A stretch of 51,789 nt of DNA, taken from NCBI GenBank assembly GCA_029204225.1, contig CM055102.1, positions 10,677,456-10,729,244 of the forward strand, read 5' to 3'. The translations under genes and the position numbers were made by a program. The DNA comes from Diphasiastrum complanatum. Taxonomy: Eukaryota > Streptophyta > Lycopodiopsida > Lycopodiales > Lycopodiaceae. How positions within the stretch are numbered: the stretch's first letter is position 1; every line of letters starts with the position of its first letter. Below, piece after piece: positions 10,231 to 19,084 of this stretch. Under the pieces are notes generated by a model. That model did not search any database. It was given only the letters and a program-made list of their open reading frames with translations, and was not told the origin of the DNA.

Positions 10231-10534
10231 TATTAGGAACAATGGAAAGAGAACCAACCAAAGATGAAGAGTGACTCTGGATCTCCACCCACTATCCTGT
10301 ACCTGGCTCTACATTCACACGCCACCATATAGGACCAGTGCCCAACCTCCAAGAGGCCATGCATTCCTCTCACATGCACAGTTGCCACTGTGCATGTGGA
10401 TGCCCCTCATGCATACTGAGCATGTGGCACACAGGTCCCACTAGATCCTAGTCCCTAAGAGTTATTATCCCGAACTACGGGGGTGAGTGTCACCCCGCCG
10501 GGACCTGAGTGTCACCCCGCCAATGGTCATAACA
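10231..10534 (-). repeat. Ty3-1 5' LTR with deletion
   Basis: 304 bp, shorter than the 407-bp partner. About 80 bp is missing at CAGGTCCCACTAGATCC, the block that holds the TATA-like site in the other LTR. Near the outer end the phrase TGAGTGTCACCCCGCC is duplicated where the partner has unrelated sequence. Flanked by CCGTT. Confidence 0.9.
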
Positions 10535-10632
10535 CCGTTTACCCGGCAACGGCGCCAAAATGTTTACTGAATCCCTCGATCAGTATATGGATTCACTGCT
10601 TAGGTTCAACACAGTTTGGCGCTTGGTTATTT
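10535..10632 (-). repeat. Right arm of the inverted repeat, outer piece, with PBS
   Basis: The first five bases (CCGTT) are the right target duplication of Ty3-1. The reverse complement of 10542-10558 is TTGGCGCCGTTGCCGGG, a near-perfect tRNA-Asp-type primer site. It is preceded in that direction by the LTR-end sequence ATCGAGGGATTCAGTAAACA shared with 3728-3745. So two LTR ends face each other head to head across 3671-10632. Confidence 0.85.
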
Positions 10633-11132
10633 GGCTCAATTGTGACTCATCAAGTCATTTTGGCATTAAAAAAAAAAAACAAAAAAAACTAATGTGCCAG
10701 AGTTTCCTACACTCAAAAGATTGTCAAATCTTGCAAAGGCAAGACCGCTGAGGGTTAGCGATACTCCAGCTTGCAACCATCACCTATTTCAACACCGATT
10801 TGGGTTACACACAGGCTGCTAGTACGCTGCTGAAGAAAATCATCATCATCCAATCAAGAAAGCATTATTCCAGCCCGTTATCTGCATATTCTACCACGGA
10901 AACCAGTACATCCAAAACACACAAGTCCTATCAGACACATTCAATGTTTTATCCAACCTCAGTCTTTTGCATTCAGTCTCGACCGAAAAGCACTTCAAAT
11001 CCTCATACAGTCTCAACCGAATAGGGCTACAAAGTAACCTCACTGAGTCTCGACCGAACAAAAAACTCCCTATCCTCATCGAGTCTCGACCAACAGCAAC
11101 TTCATCCTTAGTATACCATCAGCGGAAAGAGA
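10633..11132 (+). other. Non-coding segment with spaced CTCGACCGAA repeats
   Basis: A-rich junction at about 10668-10690, then leader-like sequence. The motif AGTCTCGACCGAA or a close variant occurs at 10974, 11008, 11045 and 11081, spaced 34-37 bp. No coding region is seen. It may be the leader of the fragment that follows. Confidence 0.5.
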
Positions 11133-11424
11133 CAATGCCTGCCAATTCCCCTTCCGGTTCTGAAGATCCACAATCTGCGAAACTCGACATCACTTTGGAC
11201 AGCATTGATACTTCTGATGAAAAATTGATACCAGGAGGCACAATAGTTTCTCACGCAGATAGAATTCCAACTTCCTCCTTTCATTGGTTATCACAGCCTA
11301 GTCCTGTTGCATCTTGCTTACGCCTCGTATAGCCAGACTAGAAGACAAGGTTAAGGAGAAGAAGATTTCAATAATGGAACTGCAAGCCACCATGGCCAAG
11401 CAAGCCGAAGAGCTGAATGAGGTT
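11133..11424 (+). pseudogene. Gag-like 5' fragment with coiled coil
   Basis: A start at 11133 opens MPANSPSGSEDPQSAK, followed by a Ser/Asp/Ile-rich N-terminus and SSFHWLSQPSPV. A frame change near 11310 leads to RLEDKVKEKKISIMELQATM plus AKQAEEL, a heptad-type coiled coil as found near the start of some Tat/Athila-like gag proteins. It is cut off at 11424/11425, where minus-strand copia sequence begins. Family assignment is tentative. Confidence 0.4.
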
Positions 11425-12033
11425 CATTGTTGGGTGTAGCCTTTCACCACCAACCTTGCCTTGTACTTGTCCATTGTTCCATTAGCATGAAACTTGGTCT
11501 TATAGACCCACTTGCAACCTATTGGTTGCTTCCCTTCTAGCAAGGTAGCGAGCTCCCATGTGTCATTCTTCACAACGGAGTCAAACTCCTCTTGCATGGC
11601 TTATTTCCATACCTTTTCCTTCATGGCTTTGTGAAAGAATTGTGGCTCACTTGCTTCCAGAATTGTGAACATAAGGGTGAAGTTAGTCTCTTATCTCTCA
11701 TGAGACCTAAGAGATCTTATGGCACCTTGTTCACTACTCTCTCCTTCCATCATGTGTCCCTCTTTGATTGTTTCCAAATACCACCTAGGTAGCTTCTTCC
11801 CAATGGTAGGCAATGTGGATGATGATCACGCATCCCATGGTATTGTCCTAGTCTTCTACTTCTCTCCAATTTCGCCCTCTTGAACTTGGCCAAATTGAGG
11901 TCTCGAACTAGTATGTTCAGGCTCCTCTTATTGCACTTGCTCTTGAGGCTCACAGGACTCTGGACTAGGCTCCTCATCTGTGGAATCCATCAAGAGTAAG
12001 AACTTAGTAGTCTTGCTCATGTACTTCTGGTGA
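11425..12033 (-). pseudogene. Copia C integrase tail and RT start
   Basis: The minus-strand reading near 11425-11600 is AMQEEFDSVVKNDTWELA, then GCKWVYKTKFHANG and YKARLVVKGYTQQ. This is the conserved beginning of copia RT. Between 11600 and 12033 lies the Ser/Pro/Glu-rich linker that normally joins integrase and RT, including STDEEPSPESCEPQEQVQ. The RT palm with YVDD is absent because the element ends here. Confidence 0.8.
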
Positions 12034-12038
12034 ATGCC
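12034..12038. repeat. Target-site duplication of Ty3-2, left copy (ATGCC)
   Basis: It differs by one base from ATGCA at 15484-15488. The copia frame across the site (FDEVH then SPEVHEQ, minus strand) fits ATGCA as the original target, so the left copy carries a later substitution. Confidence 0.75.
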
Positions 12039-12487
12039 TGTTACAATCTACTACTTACTGCAAACCTCCAGGTGCCGGTTAACCACAAGAGACCGAACGA
12101 TTCACGTTCCACCCCGCCGTAGGACCTAATCCGGGTCCACCCTCCGTGCCCTGGCCTATGCCCGTATCAAGCGGGATCCGACCTCCATCCTAGACAGCGT
12201 CCCATGCCACCGCCCAGGCTCTCAGCCATCTCCTGCCTCAAGCTAGCATGCATCCTGGCCGTGCACACGCTCTCTATCCACCTCCTCCTAGGTAGATAGA
12301 ATGGATGGCAAATGAGTGCTCCTCCCCTTGTATACCTCCAAGGAGAAAGACTCCAAGCCATGTGCACACCTAGATCATGACACGTGACAACTATGCAGGT
12401 TCACGAGTCACCGGTCAAGTCTACAAGCCCAGTCATCGTCCAGTCTCAAGTTTAGGGTTGGGACCCAAGGGAGTTGGGTCCCTAACA
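12039..12487 (-). repeat. Ty3-2 3' LTR
   Basis: 449 bp, TG...CA ends, directly adjacent to the purine tract at 12488. Confidence 0.93.
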
Positions 12488-12500
12488 TTCCCTCTTCCTT
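12488..12500 (-). promoter_or_regulatory. Ty3-2 polypurine tract
   Basis: AAGGAAGAGGGAA on the minus strand, abutting the LTR. Confidence 0.85.
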
Positions 12501-12514
12501 AAGAAATTCCTTAT

Positions 12515-12769
12515 CTAAGGAATAAAATCAGGGAACCTCAGTCTAAGGTCATGTTCCTTTTCCCAAGTATCATCATCCTCGGAACTTCCTTTCCAATGAA
12601 CCAAGTACTCAGCTACTTGCCGGTTTCTGAGCTCACATTGACATACATCTACAATGGCCTGTGGTTCCGTAGGTACAAAGGATGTTAGGTCCTCCAGGCG
12701 AACTAAGTCCTCCTGAAGTATCAAGTCATCCTTTCCATCAAGTTGTTCCTTTACGGAATGGCCCTGCAT
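12515..12769 (-). pseudogene. Ty3-2 chromodomain
   Basis: The minus-strand reading [15 protein letters not shown] is followed by EDLTSFVPTEPQAIVD and the chromodomain core VAEYLVHWKGSSEDDDTWEK, ending LRFPDFIP. The aromatic-cage type residues and the Trp of DDDTW are present. It overlaps the end of the gag-RT fusion frame by 32 bases in another frame. It would need a frameshift to be translated from the fusion. The domain itself looks well conserved. Confidence 0.85.
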
Positions 12770-14243
12770 AACGAGGTGATAACTTAAGACATTTTCCAGT
12801 CTTTAATACCTTAGAGTCTTTTGGGATGCTAAGATATACCCAAGCCCTCTCCTCATAGACCCTAGGTTGTACACATTTGGACTCCTTGGCAAAAAGCTTC
12901 TCCTGTCTAAGTAACTTTAAGACAGTCCTGAGATGCTCCTCATGCTCCTCCAAGGTCTTACTATAGATGAGAATATCATCCAAGTACACTATTACGAACT
13001 TTCCCAAATATGGACAAAGAAGATCGTTCATCATCTGTTGGAAAGTCGTTGGAGCATTTGTCAAGCCAAATGGTAGAACCAGAAACTCATAATGGCCGTA
13101 CCTTGTTCTAAACCCAGTTTTTTCAACATCCTTAGTCTTTACGCGAATCTGATGATACCCTGATCTCAAATCGATTTTGGTGAAGTACTTTGCACCATGC
13201 AATCGATCAACCAGTTCATCCATTCGCGGCAAAGGATAACGGTGTTTAATCGTTAACTTATTCAACGTTTGAAAGTGCAAACAAAGATGAGTACCTCCGT
13301 CTTTTTTATCAACAAGGAGCACAGGTGCCCCCCAAGGAGATTTACTAGGCCTTACATGGCCCATCTTAAGGTAATTTTGCAATTGCCTATAAACCTCATC
13401 CTCTTCAGTAGTACTCATCCTATATAGATACAATGATATAGGAGAACTACCAAGAATCAGTTTAATACCATGGTCTTTCGCCTTATCTTTTGATTTCTTT
13501 GGAAAGAAAGGCTTCTTACCCTTTACGTTGGGCAAGACACCAGTCTCAAGCTTGGCCACAATACGAGTATCATCGTATATCCTGCCGAAGCGAACAGCAT
13601 CCTCGAGGGTAAGAGGCTGGTTCCTCCTGACCTCTAGCTGATAGTCTCTTGGCAACCCAAGTATAAAATGCAACTTTACTAGCAAAGGATCTATTCTAGT
13701 TGCAAAACGAGAATAGATTTCCTGAAACTCTTGTAAATACTAATCCAGGGGCCGGTTCCCCATATGGATCGTTGCATATTGACGGTAAAATTCAAAATCA
13801 TCAAGAATAGGAAGGAAGGCCACCTTAAAGGCCTTACAATATTCTTCCCAATTCTTAGGAACTTCAGGCTTACCCCTAACATCTTGCCACCACGTAAAAG
13901 CTTTACCTCGCAAGTACATGACAGCTAGATTGATCTTGTTATTATCGGATGAATCGCGCATGGAGAAGTGCGAATGGCATCGATCCAACAACTGCAAGAC
14001 CGCTTTCAGGGTTCTATCCTTCTTTTCACCAGCAAAAACTTTAGGAGTGAACAAGGGTTGATGCACCAGTTGCCTTAGTTGCGTCAACTCCTTCAGTTCC
14101 TGCTGATCCCGACTGTGTTTAGATTGCATATCAACAATTTGTTGTTGTAGATTGTTAATTGCAAGCAACATGGCATCAAGATCTAAGGTAGAGGTAGATA
14201 CAGTAACCTCTTTAGCAGGGGACATGGTAGGATTAGGATCCAT
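12738..14243 (-). pseudogene. Ty3-2 gag-RT-integrase-tail fusion ORF
   Basis: One minus-strand frame from MDPNPTMSPAKEV (14243) to 12738, broken only by a TAG at 13740-13742. Gag: IVDMQSKHSRDQQELKELTQ, FAGEKKDRTLKAV, RGKAFTWWQDVRGK; after the stop [17 protein letters not shown] and a Lys-rich tail. It then passes straight to the pre-RT segment [75 protein letters not shown] (catalytic YLDD intact). After FAKESKC it jumps to integrase-tail sequence [14 protein letters not shown]. The deletions kept the frame at both fusion points. Without protease and integrase it could move only with proteins in trans. Confidence 0.9.
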
Positions 14244-15020
14244 CTTTCACGAGGAAAAGAGGTGAAACCAAACGGTATTGTCCATGGCTGCCAAGAGGAA
14301 TAGGAGAGAGCAAGAAGAAGGATGTAACACCACCTCCACCCCTTCTTCACAAGAAAAATCAAGCATAGGAGAGGCATGCCTCCCTCTCCATGCTTACCTA
14401 CAGCCTGCCAAGTGGCTATGCTTTGCCACCTTGGCTCCACAGTAGCACGCTGGCCACCCACCAAAATTCTGGCCAATTGGCAGCCAGACACCCCGCCTCC
14501 CTCATCGCTGGTTTTTCCTATCTTTGCTTCGCTGTCCACAGAGGAGCCAATAGCCAAAAGGAACCATTTTTAATGCGATGGGAAGGTTCGGAATTAGGAC
14601 CTGCAGTATTCTGCCACCTGTCCACATCTGGACAGTGCCACGTGGCCATGTATTGGAGGGTCCAAATCTGAATTCACAATTCCTTCGCTGCTCAGACAGC
14701 GAACAACCAACTTTCTGGTTTTTTGGCGCTGGGGAAGGGGCCCTTGGAAACAGTTCGCTACTTGTACTTGAGCAGAACTGCAACTTGTGGATGGCTGCCA
14801 CCTGTCCGGTCCTGGACAGTGCCATGTGGCAGCGTACCGAGGGCCCTACTGTTTTTTTTTTAACTTTTTTTTCCTTCAAAAATCAACAAAAACAGCAGAA
14901 GGAAGGATACGAGAAAGTGCATAAAAAACGCATTCTAAGCCTGATTTGAATTCCGTAAAAAGCATCGTAAATTACAAGAAATCTACTACGGATCAGCGCA
15001 ACTGCTTTCAGCATGAAGTG
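14244..15020 (-). other. Ty3-2 5' leader
   Basis: Non-coding. It contains two related phrases, CACCTGTCCACATCTGGACAGTGCCACGTGG and CACCTGTCCGGTCCTGGACAGTGCCATGTGG (about 14620 and 14800; quoted here as motif CACCTGTCC...GGACAGTGCCA). Each has a CTGTCC/GGACAG inverted pair, so two similar stem-loops are possible. Confidence 0.55.
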
Positions 15021-15032
15021 GCTCTGATACCA
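15021..15032 (-). promoter_or_regulatory. Ty3-2 primer binding site (initiator tRNA-Met)
   Basis: GCTCTGATACCA on the plus strand is TGGTATCAGAGC in element direction, two bases from the 5' LTR. Confidence 0.95.
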
Positions 15033-15034
15033 TA

Positions 15035-15483
15035 TGTTACAATCTACTACCTACTGCGAACCTCCAGGTGCCGGTTAACCACAAGAGACCGAACGATTCA
15101 CGTTCCACCCCGCCGTAGGACCTAATCCGGGTCCACCCTCCATGCCCTGGCCTGTGACTGTATCAAGCGGGATCCGACCTCCATCCTAGACAACGTCCCA
15201 TGCCACCGCCCAGGCTCTCAGCCATCTCCTGCCTCAAGCTAGCATGCATCCTAGCCGTGCACACGCTCTATATCCACCTCCTCCTAGGTAGATAGAATGG
15301 ATGGCAAATGAGTCCTCCTTCCCTTGTATACCTCCAAGGAGAGAGACTCCAAGCCATGTGCACACCTAGATCATGACACGTGACAACCATGCAGGTTCAC
15401 GAGTCACCGGTCAAGTCTACAGGCCCAGTCATCGTCCAGTCTCAAGTTTAGGGTTGGGACCCAAGGGAGTTGGATCCCTAACA
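15035..15483 (-). repeat. Ty3-2 5' LTR
   Basis: 449 bp, same length as its partner, with about 15 substitutions by eye. The target duplication ATGCA follows at 15484-15488. Confidence 0.93.
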
Positions 15484-15488
15484 ATGCA

Positions 15489-15960
15489 CTTCGTCAAAGA
15501 TGATGTCTCGACTTCGGATCTTCTTCTATTTTCGAGATCATACAACACATAGGCTTCTCACCTTCGCTATACCCAAGGAGGATACACTTCATAGATTTTG
15601 CATCAAGTTTCTCCCACAAATCCTTAGGTATGTGTGCATATGCTTTTTCAGGCGTGATTCCTTCAACCGCTTGCAAAGGTCTGTGAACTTCTCACAAGTG
15701 TACTCACTGCCTGCATGTAACCTGAGAGTCTTTAGCTTCTTTCCTATGTGATTCTCCACCAAAGCTTTCCATTGTTTAAAGTGATTGAACGCTTGAGATT
15801 TTTGTCTAAGAAAATAGACCCACACCTTCCGTGAAAAGTCATCTACGAAGGTCATGAAATAATATGCCCCCATGCTGAGCCTACATGGGATTGCGCAAGT
15901 CTGAATGCACAAGCTCAAGAATGCCCTTACTACAAATTTTTTGATCACTTTGCTTCATTC
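15489..15960 (-). pseudogene. Copia C integrase
   Basis: The minus-strand readings show GAYYFMTFVDDFSRKVWVYF (first catalytic Asp), then LVENHIGKKLKTLRLHAGSE followed by YTCEKF. The usual second catalytic Asp (RSDNGGEY in relatives) is His here. Further on are the C-terminal signatures RLKESRLKKH, KAYAHIPKDLWEKLD and KCILLGYSEGEK. The stretch that should hold the catalytic Glu (NGVAERKNR) is not visible between these blocks, so part of the core is deleted. The enzyme would be inactive. Confidence 0.82.
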
Positions 15961-16825
15961 GGCATTCAAAAGTGAATGTCCATACCACAATACTTGCAAT
16001 TGCCCTTCCTCTTGAGTGTAGATGAGGAATTGGTGCTTGTCTCCTCTCCAATCTGCAACTTGGACACTTGCCGCTCCAAGTTTTGCTTTGAGTTCTTCCC
16101 CTTGCATTTGCCTTTCTTCTAAAAGTTCTGCTTCTTCTTAGAAGCAACTGCATGTTCTAAAATATCTCCCCTTTCAAAAAGATTCTTGTTTCTCATCTCC
16201 TCCTCTAAAAGAAGACGACGTAACTCCCCAAAGGTTGGGAGTTTCTCCCTAGCAGAAATGGACATCACATTAATGGCAAACTATCAAGACGATGGAAACA
16301 ATACTCCTATCACTTACTGTCTCTCCCACTTAAGCAAGCTGGTCCATAAGGTCCTTGACCTTTGTAATGTGTTCATTGGTTGTTCCACCTGCCTCCATCT
16401 TGAGAGTATGTAACCTGTTCTGCAGGTAAATGAGACTGGCTGAATCTATTGTTTCAAAGATACTTAAGATTGCTGCAAGCTTCCATTGCATCCCTTGCAT
16501 TACAAAGGTGAGAAATAACGTTTGCTTTGACTAAAAGATTGATCACCCTATGAGCCTTCTATCTCCTACTAATATAGTCCTTAAATTCAGGTTCAAATGT
16601 ACGTATAGGCTCTCTCACTATAACTATCTCCAAGTGATTCTTTTGCATCAAGATGTTAGACATCTTGAACTTCCACACCCTGTAGTTAGTGCCATCAAAT
16701 TTGCTTGATTCACCCAACAAACACTCTCCAAGACTAGCCATGCTAAAATCTTTGCTCAAACAGAAGAGGCAGGAATCAGAAAGAAACAAGTTCCAACAAG
16801 TAGGGTTTCTAGGGTATGTAGCCAC
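15961..16825 (-). pseudogene. Copia C gag fused to integrase
   Basis: The gag N-terminus reads MASLGECLLGESSKFDGTNY (from about 16740), then RVWKFKMSNILMQKNHL, a typical copia gag start. Later come GGTTNEHITKVKDLMDQL and a zinc-knuckle remnant GNCKYCGMDIHF with its last Cys lost. Directly after it the frame reaches KGILELVHSDL, which belongs to pre-integrase. Protease and most of pre-integrase are therefore deleted. Several stops and frame changes are present. Confidence 0.75.
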
Positions 16826-17160
16826 TTCAAGGCAACCCTTCAGCTCCTGCTTTTAACTTTGCCACTTGGTATGGCCTTGATAGCACCCACTGGATCAGGA
16901 ACCAAAACCCCAAAAAAAAGGTGCGCCCTACTTTTGAGTAAGCTCCTCCAAAAAATCTCCCCAAAACTCAGCCAGAATTAGACAGTTTTTGGATCATCTC
17001 TCTCCTTGCCAACGGCTCTCCAACAATGCAAGACTCAACCTGATCTGACTCCTACAAATCAAAAGCGCCCTCCTACAAGGTTTAGATAATTCTAGAGATC
17101 AGAATCTTCTCAAGAATATAAGCACTAAAGTTTCTCTCAGACTCACAGGCTAGACAACCA
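16826..17160 (-). other. Copia C leader
   Basis: Non-coding sequence between gag and the primer site; no supported ORF. Confidence 0.6.
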
Positions 17161-17172
17161 GCTCCAATACCA
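17161..17172 (-). promoter_or_regulatory. Copia C primer binding site
   Basis: GCTCCAATACCA on the plus strand is TGGTATTGGAGC in element direction, adjacent to the LTR. It resembles the Met-type TGGTATCAGAGC with changes in the middle. Confidence 0.7.
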
Positions 17173-17489
17173 TGATGAGTTGCCAAGCCTAGCTATGGAG
17201 TATCTTAACTGCAATACCAGATCAACCAAGAAAGCTTGAGAAACTTAGCGATGGAAAACATCAAATAGCATAAGCACCTCGCAACACCAAAAGTTAGAAA
17301 AAATAATGAATTGCTATGGAGAAAGAGGAGAGAGTGGGTCCTCCAAGTCCCCTATGAGGCAAGCACCTCATGTACATGCATGGAATGTATAGGTGCCAAC
17401 CATATGAGTGAGCTACTTGGCCAAGTGGGCCACTTGCACTAACTTATTCAAGTTACAAATAGGGGGTCCCATGTATTTAATTAATAACA
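17173..17489 (-). repeat. Copia C 5' LTR
   Basis: 317 bp, TGATGAGTTG...TTAATAACA on the plus strand (TG...CA ends), next to the PBS. No partner LTR is found. It is bounded by position of the PBS and by the terminal TGTTATTAAT in element direction. Confidence 0.65.
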
Positions 17490-17543
17490 TGCCCCATTTG
17501 AAGTTCTGATCTAAGTTGCAGTAGATCGTGTTCCGCTGCAACA

Positions 17544-17590
17544 GCAATCTGGAACGAGCGTTCCGGACAACGGAACGCTGTTCGGATTGC
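17544..17590. repeat. 47-bp imperfect palindrome
   Basis: GCAATC...GATTGC outer arms enclose the perfect inner stem AGCGTTCCG GACAA CGGAACGCT. Confidence 0.85.
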
Positions 17591-17744
17591 TTTTTTGTTG
17601 GTAAATTTTTTTCATAAAACTTTAAAGAAAAACCACTAAATTGCCTAAAAAATACGTTTTTGGTAGCAGAAAAAAATTGACACTGGCTAAACAATTTCAC
17701 ACACACAATTCTGTTTTTTTTGAAAAAAAAATTTATTGCACATT

Positions 17745-17773
17745 CCGGGAAACCCTAATGGGATTTCCCGGAT
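17745..17773. repeat. 29-bp palindrome
   Basis: TCCGGGAAA CCC TAAT GGG A TTTCCCGGA. The arms match except for one unpaired A. Confidence 0.85.
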
Positions 17774-18340
17774 CGCGTTCCGGATCACGTTCCAGATCAC
17801 GTTTCGGAATGAAACGTGCAACTTTGGTCCTAATTGTTGTTGTGAGTTCATCATTATTGCAAAGTTTAACTAATATTTAGCTACCATAGCTAAATATTCG
17901 TGCACCAACTAAAGTTGAGGAGCCCGTTTTAGTTCATTTTACAACTCAACGATGAGAATGAAGGGAGATGGCAATTTACTACGCTTTATGGCCCTCATCA
18001 AAGTGGAATATCAAAAGGAAAGAGCAAAAAGTTTTAGAAATGACCAAAACGAAAAACGAGTTATAAATCCAGAGCCATTGAGAGTAAATAAAGAGGAGAA
18101 TGCAACCACTTAAAGCAAGAAGAAAAGGAAGAAAGCCAAGACCAAACACCAAGGAGATACTCTACACCAAGAAAACCACCAAAAACGTTTGCTTGCATGG
18201 ATTATGTAGCACACATCAAGGAAACAACAAGGTTTGATGAGATGTATAAATGATATCGTTTCCCTTAACGAATTAGTGATTATTACTTTATATAAAGGTA
18301 CATTCAACATAATGTTTGTTCAAATCGTGATTCGAACCAC

Positions 18341-18365
18341 AAATCGCGATTTGAACCGGCCGGTT
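18341..18365. repeat. Two adjacent perfect 12-bp palindromes
   Basis: AAATCGCGATTT (18341-18352) and AACCGGCCGGTT (18354-18365) are separated by one G. Confidence 0.9.
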
Positions 18366-19084
18366 TGAACCGTTGTTATGCTAGAGCCTCAACAAGGAAT
18401 GAGAGGGACCCAAATTTCTTTGCAATCTAGAGTCTAGACACTTATTCTATGAATAATGATATTGATGTGGCTACTGGCAAGGAGAGCATACTACATAATA
18501 CATAGCCTTCAATTATCAATAGTAAAGTTGGAACTTGCTTAGCTAAACCTCAATAGTAAAGCAAGTTATTTCGTGTTTCAACTTTGGCAAAGCCATAGTT
18601 GAAAGTTCAACTACCAACAAGTAAAGTTCTTCTATAAAAATGTCTGGCTCTTGTGAGTAGGTTGTTATTGAGTGCCTTTTGGAGGACTATTTGTTATTTA
18701 AGCTCTGAAGGAGATAGCTATTAGCATCACAAAGGGAAGCTTCATGGAAGAATTCCTCAAATTTCAATCACGATTCACTTTTCTACTCCCAGTCCTTTAA
18801 ACTTTTTGCAAGCAACATCATGCTAGCTATACGAACATCCCCAACTTAGCTTGATACTTATTAATAAGTTTATGTAATGAATCATGATTTATCCTCAAAA
18901 AGATTGAAATTTCAATAAATTCCAAAAACCCTAGAACCCGTTCGAATGGTTTGATGGTTCAAACTTGGCATGTTCGATTCGAACACGGTTTGTAGCATCA
19001 AATAGGGCAGTTCATACCGCCTCAAAGTTCATTATCTCTTTATAAATATACAATGGTTTTTCTTTTGTAAGACTTTTGTTGAGA

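Larger units (their letters stand above)
4051..10534 (-). mobile_element. Ty3-1: complete but decayed chromovirus LTR retrotransposon
   Basis: The element is about 6.5 kb and lies on the minus strand. It has two LTRs, a PBS complementary to initiator tRNA-Met beside the right LTR, a purine tract beside the left LTR, and a 5-bp target duplication. Internal order in element direction is gag (CCHC), protease, reverse transcriptase/RNase H, integrase, chromodomain. Short LTRs (about 0.3-0.4 kb), a Met PBS and a C-terminal chromodomain suggest a Reina-like chromovirus (inference). Many stops and frameshifts, plus loss of the RT catalytic motif, make it non-autonomous today. Confidence 0.93.
12039..15483 (-). 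mobile_element. Ty3-2: internally deleted chromovirus
   Basis: 3.4 kb, with two 449-bp LTRs (TGTTACAATC...CCCTAACA on the plus strand), a Met PBS, a polypurine tract and a target duplication. By eye the LTRs differ at about 15 positions (about 3%), so the insertion is fairly recent. Inside, gag is fused to RT and RT is fused to the integrase tail. The gag zinc knuckle, protease, RNase H and integrase core are missing. Confidence 0.93.
11425..17489 (-). mobile_element. Copia C: truncated Ty1/copia element split by Ty3-2
   Basis: In element direction it has a 5' LTR (17489 to 17173), a PBS-like site, a leader, gag, then integrase without a protease. A Ty3-2 insertion follows, then the integrase/RT boundary and the start of RT. 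It stops abruptly at 11425 inside RT with no 3' LTR. Removing Ty3-2 (with one copy of the target duplication) makes the reading run on across the junction. Many stops are present. Confidence 0.85.
17490..19084. other. Anonymous non-coding region with palindromes
   Basis: No gene is seen. There are perfect or near-perfect palindromes at 17544-17590, 17745-17773 and 18341-18365 (separate entries). Around 18940-19010 the phrases TTCGAATGGTTTGATGGTTC and ATTCGAACACGGTTTG echo the sequence at 18320-18370, which could mark the two ends of a decayed element. Confidence 0.5.
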
